A program made the translations under genes and the position numbers. A stretch of 36,321 bases of DNA from an uncultured Lachnospiraceae bacterium (lineage in GTDB: Bacteria; Bacillota; Clostridia; Lachnospirales; Lachnospiraceae). The stretch is from positions 1 to 36,321 of the forward strand of contig CAUEYX010000030.1 in assembly GCA_959022495.1 (NCBI GenBank), in the 5' to 3' direction. Below, piece after piece: positions 29,840-36,321 of the stretch; position 1 is the first letter of the stretch; every line of letters starts with the position of its first letter. Under the pieces are notes generated by a model. That model did not search any database. It was given only the letters and a program-made list of their open reading frames with translations, and had not been told where the DNA came from.

Positions 29840-32150
29840 AACAGGAGTCATCACTGTGCTGCTTCTTCTCGCATTCTGCTCTGTCATAATGATGAGCAGA
29901 TATCCGGAGATATCTTCCTATCTGGAAAACGCAGAGTCAGAAGAGGCGGTGTACCAGGAGGCTCTCCAGCAGATGAGAATGGACCTGGCGGAGGGAAACT
30001 ACATTCTCTACAATGAATATGCGGAAGCGACAGATCCGGGAGTAGTGCTCAATGAGTTTGGACAGCGGGATTTTGACCTGACAAGAAAATATATGGACTG
30101 CAGCGTTTTCAGGATAGAAGAAGACGGAACCGCAGCCGCGGAAGACAGAGAGGCCGGTTCTTCAGACGGGGAGAACGCAGAGAGCGCGGATTCTGAGGCG
30201 GCTGAAGAAAACGCAGATCCTGTACAGGTGGATAAAAATAGTGAGGCTGACGCGGGGGAAGGACGCCAGATGGTCTCTCTTCTGGATAATGTATCAGAGG
30301 AGGTGCAGGAGCATCTGGCCGCTCAGGATACAGATTACTATGGGTTCCGGGTACAATACACGTTTTCGAATGACGGCCTTTTATCAGGGGTCCAGGTGGA
30401 TGGGACGTGGCTCTCTCCGGAGGAGGCATACAGCCTGGAGCGCCTGTATATCTATGAAGCTGAGGACGTGGCGAATACGTATGGAATATCAGAAATAGCA
30501 ACGCCTTCGGATGTCACGGTGATCTATGGAATGACGGAACAGAACCTTAGCGCTTATGCGAAGGCAGTGGGTACAGGGAATGCGGATATATACGCTCTGG
30601 GGGGCTCAGGCGCATATAATGATACGCTGGAGATCTTAAGCCTCCTGGTGCTGGCGGCAGCCCTTCTCTTCCCTGCATCCAGGAGGCTGGATATCAGCGG
30701 AATGAGAATGTTTGCCGTACCGTTTGAGATCCCGGCAGCGGTTGTGTTCCTCTGGATTGGGAGTGATCTGTATTTTCTGCCCATAGAGGTGGTCTACGGT
30801 ACACTCAACGGGACATTGCTGCCCAGGATAGGAGACGGGGGAATGGAACTGCCGGAAATGGCTGTCAATTTCCTGATGTGGGCAATGGTATTTGGCATTA
30901 TATTCTGGGTTGTTACGTCGTTGAGGGCAATGATACGTATGAAAGGCGCTTATTGGAGAGAGCGCACGCTGACCGCCAGGTTCATCCGGCGGATTCGGAA
31001 CCGAGGTGTTGAATATGGTGGGACTATGACACAGAAAGCGGGAGGGATACTGCGGAAAGTCAAGGGATTTTTCGCGAGGCAGTATGACGCGCTGCTGCAC
31101 TTAGACTTTCAGGACAGGACGAACCGGACGATTCTGAAGGTGGTGCTTGCCAACTTCTTGATCCTGTGTTTGGTATGTGTGTTCTGGTTTTATGGAATAT
31201 TTGCCCTGATTCTATATTCACTGCTCCTGTTTATCTTCCTGCGGAAATATACAAAAGATCTCAAGGAGAAATATAAACTGCTTTTAAGAGCCACAAACCA
31301 GCTGGCAGACGGACATCTGGATGTGCCGATTGAAGGGGATATGGGCCTTTTTAATCCGATCCAGGATGAGCTGATGAAGATCCAGAAAGGATTCAAAAAA
31401 GCGGTTGACGAAGAGGTGAAAAACGAGCGGATGAAGACAGAACTGGTAACGAATGTATCTCATGACCTGAGGACTCCGCTGACCGCGATTATCACCTATA
31501 CGGATCTGCTCAAGAACGAAAACAATGAGGAAAAGCGCAGAGAATATATCGAAGTCCTGGAGAGAAAATCGCTGCGGCTGAAGGTACTGATTGAAGACTT
31601 GTTTGAGATCAGCAAGGCGGCAAGCAAAAGTGTTGCCATGCACTTTATGAAGGTAGATATCGTCAATCTCCTAAAAGAAGTGGGGCTGGAAAATGACGGG
31701 AAAATTAAAGACGCCAGCCTGGAAATCCGCTGGAAGCTGCCGGAGCAGAAAATTGTTATGTGGCTGGACAGCCAGAAGACTTACCGCATCTTTGAGAACC
31801 TGATTGTGAATATCACAAAATATGCCATGCCTCATACGCGGGTCTATATTGAGATGACCGAGCAGGAAAATTCTGTACACATTTCTATGAAAAATGTGTC
31901 GGCGGCGGAGCTGGATTTCGACACAGACGAGATTACAGACCGGTTTGTCAGAGGGGATTCTTCGAGGAATACAGAAGGGTCCGGCCTTGGGCTTGCCATT
32001 GCGAAGAGCTTCGTGGAACTTCAGCACGGCACGCTTAAGATTTCTACGGAGGCGGATTTATTCAAAGCGGATATTATTCTGCCGAAACTGGAGATTCCCA
32101 GTGAAGAGCAGGAGGAGGAAAAACCGGAGGCAGACAGCAGCAGTTTATGA
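29811..32150 (+). CDS. VanS-like sensor histidine kinase with a long extracytoplasmic domain
   Basis: A 779-residue kinase. An N-terminal membrane helix (about 12-28) is followed by an extracytoplasmic domain (about 30-265) that includes an acidic low-complexity insert (about 100-145, rich in E, A, D and S). Several membrane helices follow (about 270-470). The phosphoacceptor H551 is in VSHDLRTPLTAIITY. The ATPase domain has N667 in LIVNITKYA and GSGLGLAIAKSFVE. TTG 29811 gives a basic N-terminus and overlaps the regulator by 29 bases. GTG 29856, with AGGAG eight bases upstream, is a serious alternative but loses that basic tail. It pairs with the upstream regulator and probably senses envelope stress. 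Confidence 0.9.
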   Translation: MDIRSKNSHKTGVITVLLLLAFCSVIMMSRYPEISSYLENAESEEAVYQEALQQMRMDLAEGNYILYNEYAEATDPGVVLNEFGQRDFDLTRKYMDCSVFRIEEDGTAAAEDREAGSSDGENAESADSEAAEENADPVQVDKNSEADAGEGRQMVSLLDNVSEEVQEHLAAQDTDYYGFRVQYTFSNDGLLSGVQVDGTWLSPEEAYSLERLYIYEAEDVANTYGISEIATPSDVTVIYGMTEQNLSAYAKAVGTGNADIYALGGSGAYNDTLEILSLLVLAAALLFPASRRLDISGMRMFAVPFEIPAAVVFLWIGSDLYFLPIEVVYGTLNGTLLPRIGDGGMELPEMAVNFLMWAMVFGIIFWVVTSLRAMIRMKGAYWRERTLTARFIRRIRNRGVEYGGTMTQKAGGILRKVKGFFARQYDALLHLDFQDRTNRTILKVVLANFLILCLVCVFWFYGIFALILYSLLLFIFLRKYTKDLKEKYKLLLRATNQLADGHLDVPIEGDMGLFNPIQDELMKIQKGFKKAVDEEVKNERMKTELVTNVSHDLRTPLTAIITYTDLLKNENNEEKRREYIEVLERKSLRLKVLIEDLFEISKAASKSVAMHFMKVDIVNLLKEVGLENDGKIKDASLEIRWKLPEQKIVMWLDSQKTYRIFENLIVNITKYAMPHTRVYIEMTEQENSVHISMKNVSAAELDFDTDEITDRFVRGDSSRNTEGSGLGLAIAKSFVELQHGTLKISTEADLFKADIILPKLEIPSEEQEEEKPEADSSSL

Positions 32151-32264
32151 TATAATTGCATCAGAAACCTGGCCGGCACAGGCTGGCAGCCCTCTTTTTC
32201 GGGCAGAGTGCGTGCATATTCGGACAGAGAGGGCAGCAGGATACATGAGAGAGGAGAATCGTGT

Positions 32265-32945
32265 ATGAGGTATGAGATCAAAGGCGACACACTTCCGGTA
32301 GTAATTTGTTATCTGGAAAATGGGGAGGCGATGATTACGGAACGGGGCTCTATGAGCTGGATGTCGCCGAACATGAAGATGGAGACCACATCCAATGGGG
32401 GAATCGGAAAGGCTTTGGGCAGAATGTTTGCCGGGGAAGCTCTGTTCCAGAACCGCTATACAGCAGAGGGCGGAAGCGGGATGATCGCGTTCGCGTCCAG
32501 CTTCCCGGGACAGATCTGTGCCTGGGATGTCAGCCCGGGGAATGAAGTGATCGTTCAGAAATCAGGCTTTCTTGCGGCAGAGGAGAGTGTGGAGCTGTCC
32601 GTGTTCTTCCAGAAAAAGCTTGGAGCGGGGTTCTTTGGCGGCGAGGGATTCATTATGCAGAGACTGTCCGGGAAGGGGACGGCATTTCTTGAATTTGACG
32701 GGCATGTGGTGGAATATAACCTTCAGCCAGGCCAGCAGATCGTGATTGATACCGGATACCTTGCAGCAATGGATGCCACATGCAGCATGGAGATCAAAAC
32801 CGTGCCGGGACTTAAGAACATGGTATTTGGCGGGGAAGGAGTGTTCAACACTCTTATAACCGGACCGGGACGGGTCTGGCTCCAGACGATGCCGATTTCA
32901 GGCGTAGCGGCAGAGATCCTGAAATTCATGCCGTCAGGGAAATAG
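32265..32945 (+). CDS. AIM24/TIGR00266 family protein
   Basis: A 226-residue protein of the AIM24-like (TIGR00266) family, a beta-barrel-rich protein of unknown biochemical role. Typical parts are MRYEIKGDTLPVVICYLENG, SGMIAFASSFPGQICAWDV, GLLGGEGF-like FFGGEGFIMQRLSGKGTAFL, and the end TLITGPGRVWLQTMPI. ATG 32265 is preceded by GAGGAG; an upstream in-frame ATG at 32208 is too far out. It follows the kinase gene after 114 bases with no clear terminator, so it may share the transcript. Confidence 0.9.
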   Translation: MRYEIKGDTLPVVICYLENGEAMITERGSMSWMSPNMKMETTSNGGIGKALGRMFAGEALFQNRYTAEGGSGMIAFASSFPGQICAWDVSPGNEVIVQKSGFLAAEESVELSVFFQKKLGAGFFGGEGFIMQRLSGKGTAFLEFDGHVVEYNLQPGQQIVIDTGYLAAMDATCSMEIKTVPGLKNMVFGGEGVFNTLITGPGRVWLQTMPISGVAAEILKFMPSGK

Positions 32946-32981
32946 TCCTGCGAGAACAAACCGGGGCATCTGCAGGATTGA

Positions 32982-33878
32982 TCATGATCCTGCAAAGTGC
33001 CCGCTGCCGCGGCTGCGCACAGCTCCGATCCCGATCCCGCCGGGGCCCACATGGGTGCCAATGCTCATGGTAAGTGGGAAATATACGAATTCCATATCGG
33101 GAAAATTCTCCCGCATCTCAGCTTTAAAAGCTTCCAGTTTTTCCGGCTCCATCGGGGTATTAGCCAGTCCGACTTTCAGGCAGCCCTGCTCCCTGAGGGC
33201 GGAGAGCCTGGCAGAAATATCTTTCTTTACAGCGCCAAGCATCGTGTGGAATGCGGACTTCATTCCACGCGCCTTGGCAAAAGAATCCAGTTTATCCCCC
33301 TGTATGGTCAGCACCGGTTTCAGCCTGAGCATGCTGCCGACAGCGGCTGCCGCGGGGGTGATCCGCCCTCCCTTTTTCAGATATTCCAAGGTGTCTACAG
33401 CAATATAGATTGTGGCGTCCAGCGCTTCGCGTTCAAGGATGGCTTTGATCTCCGCGCCTGACTTCCCTTCATCCGCCAGTATCCTGGCATCCAATACGGA
33501 AGCAGCCTGTGTGACGGAAATGCGGTGATTGTCCACAATGTGGACCCTCTCTTTATACGGTGCGTCCTGCGACAGGATGAGCGCGGTCTGGCAGGTGTTG
33601 CTCAGGCCGGAGGACATGGGGATAAAAACGATCTCATCATAAGAGGAGAGAAGTTCGTCCCACATAGCTGTCACATCTCCGGGAGAAGGCTGGGAGGTTG
33701 TAATTACAGCACCGGAAGCCTGCTTCTTATAGAACTCCTCCGGGGTAATATCCACCCCTTCATAGTAAGTTTTTCCATCGATAATCACCGGCATGGGGAG
33801 TACGCTGACCCCGTAATCTCCGCTTTCCAATGGCATGATTCCACAATTGGTGTCTGTCATAATGGCAATTCCAGACAT
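32982..33878 (-). CDS. DegV family fatty acid-binding protein
   Basis: A 298-residue DegV protein. The N-terminal part starts MSGIAIMTDTNCGIMPLESG and has the lipid-facing TTSQPSPGDV motif; SSGLSNTCQTALILS forms the second conserved box, and the C-terminal part has GPGGIGIGAVRS. DegV/FakB proteins bind a fatty acid and present it to the kinase FakA for incorporation into phospholipid; fakA is not in this window. RBS GGAGGG lies before ATG 33878. It faces the AIM24-like gene convergently and shares its promoter region with the TetR gene. Confidence 0.93.
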   Translation of the reverse strand: MSGIAIMTDTNCGIMPLESGDYGVSVLPMPVIIDGKTYYEGVDITPEEFYKKQASGAVITTSQPSPGDVTAMWDELLSSYDEIVFIPMSSGLSNTCQTALILSQDAPYKERVHIVDNHRISVTQAASVLDARILADEGKSGAEIKAILEREALDATIYIAVDTLEYLKKGGRITPAAAAVGSMLRLKPVLTIQGDKLDSFAKARGMKSAFHTMLGAVKKDISARLSALREQGCLKVGLANTPMEPEKLEAFKAEMRENFPDMEFVYFPLTMSIGTHVGPGGIGIGAVRSRGSGHFAGS

Positions 33879-33938
33879 AATATCCCTCCTGATTTTCTAT
33901 AGGTCTGTCTGACCGCTGGTTTTCCTTTATTGACCGTT

Positions 33939-33966
33939 ATTATAACAGGTGTTAAAATTATAGCAA
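33939..33966 (-). promoter_or_regulatory. degV promoter
   Basis: On the minus strand TTGCTA (33966-33961), 16 bases and TATAAT (33944-33939) form a SigA promoter about 60 bases before the degV start. The spacer holds the dyad TAACA-CC-TGTTA, a possible operator for the divergent TetR regulator. Confidence 0.6.
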
Positions 33967-34041
33967 ACTAGCATTTGATTCACAATGAACAATGGAAAGA
34001 AAATGTAAGATATCTATACAAAAAAGGAAATGTGTTAAGAA

Positions 34042-34656
34042 ATGGAAGACAAACGAATCATTAAAACAAAGCGCAGCCTGAAAGCGGCTATGGTCAGCAT
34101 GCTTGTAAAAGAGGATTTTGAACACATCTCTATTACAGAACTGTGCAGAAAGGCAGAAGTCAGCAGAATCACCTTTTATTCCCATTATAATGACAAATAT
34201 GCCCTCCTGGACGATATATTTAACGATATGCTCAAAGCCGGCACAGAGGATTATTATAGGAGGCAGGAAGAGAATAATCCGGCGCACAGACTGGCAGCCG
34301 GCTATGTGAACATGCTGGACAGTATTCTGGAACTATTTTATGAGAGATTTGATTTCTTCCAGCATACAAATCCCGAGAAAAATCCTTACCTGGCTTCCCG
34401 TTTTTACAGCATCGTACTGGAGACAGTAGAGATGCATACCCTGCATGTGAAAAAGCGGCTCAAGCTGAAGTATTCCCCCAAAAAGATTGCCGGTTTTGTG
34501 TGCTTTGGGATGTTTGGGTTCGTAAATGAATCCCATAAAGAAAAAACACCGCTGGAAGAGATTAAAAGACAGGCCAGAGAACTGCTTACGGATCTATTGA
34601 AATCGGGAATACTGACTGAGAACGAAGGGGAAAAGCAGGGAGAAAAACGGACATAA
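34042..34656 (+). CDS. TetR/AcrR family transcriptional regulator
   Basis: A 204-residue regulator. The helix-turn-helix (about 8-55) reads IIKTKRSLKAAMVSMLVKED then ISITELCRKAEVSRITFYSHYNDKYALLDDIF. The C-terminal ligand/dimer domain resembles the TetR_C_8 type seen in clostridial regulators of lipid or transport genes. It is divergent from degV, and the 164-base gap contains the degV promoter with a small dyad. ATG 34042 has AGGA 13 bases upstream, which is a weak spacing. The last codons run up to the tRNA-Val gene on the other strand. Confidence 0.88.
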   Translation: MEDKRIIKTKRSLKAAMVSMLVKEDFEHISITELCRKAEVSRITFYSHYNDKYALLDDIFNDMLKAGTEDYYRRQEENNPAHRLAAGYVNMLDSILELFYERFDFFQHTNPEKNPYLASRFYSIVLETVEMHTLHVKKRLKLKYSPKKIAGFVCFGMFGFVNESHKEKTPLEEIKRQARELLTDLLKSGILTENEGEKQGEKRT

Positions 34657-34660
34657 AAAA

Positions 34661-34734
34661 TGGAAGCAATGGGGCTCGAACCCATGACCTCTCGCGTGTG
34701 AGGCGAACGCTCATCCCAGCTGAGCTATGCTTCC
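34661..34734 (-). tRNA. tRNA-Val (anticodon CAC)
   Basis: Acceptor arms GGAAGCA and TGCTTCC pair perfectly, the D stem is GCTC/GAGC, the anticodon loop CTCACAC reads CAC, and the T arm is ATGGG TTCGAGC CCCAT. The CCA end is not encoded beyond the discriminator A. Confidence 0.93.
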
Positions 34735-34743
34735 ATGTGAACT

Positions 34744-34771
34744 ATTATATCACCACTGCCGGAAAATGCAA
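34744..34771 (-). promoter_or_regulatory. tRNA-Val promoter
   Basis: On the minus strand TTGCAT (34771-34766), 16 bases and TATAAT (34749-34744) end ten bases before the tRNA gene. Confidence 0.75.
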
Positions 34772-34797
34772 GTCCGCAAAAAGACAAGATTTTTATC

Positions 34798-34838
34798 AAA
34801 AAATATCGCTCTATCATCATTTCGACGATAGAGCGATA
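34798..34838 (-). terminator. Rho-independent terminator of tRNA-Leu
   Basis: GATAGAGCGATA-type arms at 34827-34838 and 34804-34815 pair over 12 bp around an 11-base loop. On the minus strand the hairpin is followed by TTTTTTG. Confidence 0.8.
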
Positions 34839-34854
34839 ATCTCTTGTCTAATAA

Positions 34855-34939
34855 TGCGGAAGAGGAGACTTGAACTCCCACAGGATAAAACTCCCACTAG
34901 AACCTGAATCTAGCGCGTCTGCCATTCCGCCACTTCCGC
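34855..34939 (-). tRNA. tRNA-Leu (anticodon CAG)
   Basis: An 85-base class II tRNA. The acceptor stem GCGGAAG/CTTCCGC is perfect, the anticodon stem CTAGA/TCTAG encloses TTCAGGT (CAG), a long variable arm follows, and the T arm carries GTTCAAGTC. Confidence 0.93.
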
Positions 34940-34951
34940 TCGACAAGAAAT

Positions 34952-34980
34952 ATCTTACCACAACACAAACACTTTGTAAA
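34952..34980 (-). promoter_or_regulatory. tRNA-Leu promoter
   Basis: On the minus strand TTTACA (34980-34975), 17 bases and TAAGAT (34957-34952) end about 13 bases before the tRNA. Two copies of TTTGCGAAGT (34996-35005 and 35017-35026, 21 bp apart) lie upstream of the -35 box. Confidence 0.7.
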
Positions 34981-35047
34981 CCCCTAATTTTCTATTTTGC
35001 GAAGTTGAGTTTACCATTTGCGAAGTAGGGTAATATTTGTATAAATG

Positions 35048-35647
35048 TTATGGCAGCTTATAACATGCCATTCTGTAAGGAATAAAATATCCCTGTTCGT
35101 GCCGGCAGACCGGGCATACCTTGGGGGCGAGCTGGCCTTCGTGGATATAACCACAGTTCGTGCACATCCATTTCGATACTTGTTCACCATGATAATACGT
35201 ATTGGATTCAAGCATTTCAGCCAGCTTCCCGAAACGTCTTTCGTGTATATGCTCAATCTCCGCGATTTGGTAGAAAGCAGAGGCGGCTTCATGGAACCCT
35301 TCTTCTTTCGCCGTGTCACCAAAAGCCTGATAGACATCCGCATACTCTTCATGTTCGTTGTGCTCGGCCGCGCGAAGAAGCCCGGGAAGGCTGTCCTGCT
35401 GGTCAATCGGGTAAGTGCCGTCAATATGAATGGTCTCCCCGGACAGTTCCTTTAGCAGGTCATAAAAACGCTCCGCGTGCGCACGCTCCTGGTCCGCAGT
35501 GTAGCGGAAGACGTCAGCGACTGTGAGCATCCCCTCCTCTTCCGCCCTTTCCGCGGCGATTGTGTAGCGGTTTCGGGCCTGGCTCTCGCCGGCGAAAGCG
35601 CGCATCAGGTTTTCCTTAGTTTTACTTTCCGAAAAATTAACAGACAT
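35048..35647 (-). CDS. Rubrerythrin
   Basis: A 199-residue non-haem iron protein. The ferritin-like domain (about 1-150) has the ligand motifs FAGESQARNRY, DQERAHAERF, EHNEHEEYADVY and EIEHIHERRF. The C-terminal rubredoxin-like domain has CTNCGYIHEG and CPVC around one iron. It reduces hydrogen peroxide in anaerobes using electrons from rubredoxin. ATG 35647 is chosen because GGAAAGGAG lies upstream and MSVNFSES is a typical N-terminus; the frame extends 20 codons further back. The ribosome binding site is within a hairpin. No PerR box was recognised. Confidence 0.93.
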   Translation of the reverse strand: MSVNFSESKTKENLMRAFAGESQARNRYTIAAERAEEEGMLTVADVFRYTADQERAHAERFYDLLKELSGETIHIDGTYPIDQQDSLPGLLRAAEHNEHEEYADVYQAFGDTAKEEGFHEAASAFYQIAEIEHIHERRFGKLAEMLESNTYYHGEQVSKWMCTNCGYIHEGQLAPKVCPVCRHEQGYFIPYRMACYKLP

Positions 35648-35654
35648 AGTACAC

Positions 35655-35675
35655 ACTCCTTTCCTAATAAGGAGT
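35655..35675 (-). promoter_or_regulatory. Hairpin covering the rubrerythrin ribosome binding site
   Basis: ACTCCTT (35655-35661) and AAGGAGT (35669-35675) form a 7-bp inverted repeat with a 7-base loop. On the minus strand the arm nearer the gene is the AAGGAGT ribosome binding site, so folding could limit translation. An operator dyad is the alternative. Confidence 0.5.
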
Positions 35676-35710
35676 ATGTTCCACAGAAGAAAAAAATATT
35701 CCTGCAATAA

Positions 35711-36230
35711 GGGAAAATCTGGATTTGTTGGGGAAGACGATTTTAATGAATGAGTCCGAAAACAGCAATGCTTTCGAGAACGTATTCGTGGAGAGGGACG
35801 GGACGGAGCAGGTTCCGTTCCATGATTTGGGAAAGATCTAAAAGGAAGGACACACGGCTAAAAGCAATTGACCAGCGGAAGATTCGGCATACGCCTCAGG
35901 CATCCGCTGGTCAATTAACGCCGCGCGTCCTTCCTTTAAGACTTTCCGGCAAATCATTCCAAGTCGCCTGCTCCGCCCCGCCCCTCTCCACGAAAGTTCC
36001 CCGAAATAGATGCTGTTTTCTGCACGCATCCAAAAGAAAGTGTCCCCCGCAGACAAATGCAGGATTTCGAAAGAAGGTGAAGGGGGAGCGTTATTGGAGA
36101 CAGCCGAAACTGCACCGGCCGCTGAGCAGCTATAGCTCCAGTTTTATTACCCTTTTCATTACTTTCCGGTCCGAGTATGGTTCTTTTTTTCAGTTACGCT
36201 CCCTCCTCACCCCGTTTTGAAATCCTGCAT
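35711..36230. repeat. Large structured repeat, copy C (no gene)
   Basis: This stretch holds no convincing gene. It is homologous to copy B from its left flank (TGGATTTG then GGGGAAGACGA) to TGCATATGCCGGGAAGA at 36227-36243. Stem 1 pairs 35787-35812 with 35967-35992 (26 bp, two A-C mismatches). The next stems are 35822-35829 with 35950-35957, and 35841-35850 with 35928-35937 (perfect). A perfect 14-bp stem pairs 35866-35879 with 35903-35916 around a 23-base loop that differs from copy B at one base. Domain 2 is closed by GCAGGATTTC and GAAATCCTGC. After it the closing arm of B is replaced by the start of copy D. The open frame 35750-36220 is treated as spurious because its reading frame differs from that of copy B in domain 2. 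Confidence 0.83.
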
Positions 36231-36261
36231 ATGCCGGGAAGAGTCTTCACGGCCTGCGAAA

Positions 36262-36321
36262 ATCCTAGAAAACAGCGGAGCGCCTTTTCGACCGCCTTTC
36301 TGCGCGGGGGTGTGGGTGGCT
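36262..36321. repeat. Partial structured repeat, copy D (cut by window end)
   Basis: The last 60 bases, from GAAAACAGCGG on, match the reverse complement of copy A at about 233-290 with only a few changes (for example CTGCGCGG against CTGCACGG). A further copy therefore starts here in the opposite orientation to A and runs beyond the window. Confidence 0.75.

Overview
The window looks like a chromosomal segment of a spore-forming, low-to-mid GC Firmicute, most likely a Lachnospiraceae-type Clostridium. The evidence is an alpha/beta-type small acid-soluble spore protein, a ClpB-DinB pair, an FtsEX-M23 hydrolase-CtpA division cluster, a VanS/OmpR-like two-component pair, a rubrerythrin and clostridial-style ribosome binding sites. 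The species assignment is inference.

Layout. 1-310: a long self-complementary repeat (copy A). 363-2711: an envelope-stress-like operon (PadR regulator, DUF1700, DUF4097, PspC). 2711-3394: a second, larger structured repeat (copy B) and a separate hairpin-rich element. 3486-4406: a spore protein and a degenerate WecG/TagA-like protein. 4622-9889: a CdaR/PucR-type regulator, ftsE, ftsX, a coiled-coil M23 hydrolase and an S41 protease. 10058-12655: an AT-rich island with two secreted proteins, one resembling a polymorphic toxin type 44 domain, plus a membrane protein and an XRE-type membrane regulator. 13024-16853: clpB and dinB behind a CIRCE-like operator. 16923-26655: a compact phage-derived locus. 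26657-32945: DedA, GT4 glycosyltransferase, DUF374 acyltransferase, response regulator, sensor kinase and an AIM24-like protein. 32982-35647: DegV, a TetR regulator, tRNA-Val, tRNA-Leu and rubrerythrin. 35711-36321: a third structured repeat (copy C), then the start of a fourth (D).

The most striking system is the phage-derived locus. It holds a repressor, a short ImmA-like protein, a Prp-type cysteine protease, a tail tube protein, two tail assembly proteins, a zinc-ribbon protein, tape measure, distal tail protein, hub, a receptor-binding candidate, holin and endolysin. It has no integrase, replication, terminase, portal, capsid or sheath gene. That is the gene set of a non-contractile (F-type) tailocin. 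The tail tube protein carries an N-terminal MRKFDLQLFA motif like the Prp-cleaved leader of ribosomal protein L27, and prp lies just upstream, so proteolytic maturation of the tube is a testable prediction. The control region holds about six TACTTCGTA-like operators and two apparently face-to-face promoters.

The second striking feature is the repeat family. Copies B and C share conserved loops and flanks, but their long stems differ in sequence while staying complementary, including three compensated changes in one 14-bp stem. All A-C mismatches of one class become U-G pairs if the minus strand is the RNA, which points to a structured transcript or a palindrome kept paired by template switching.
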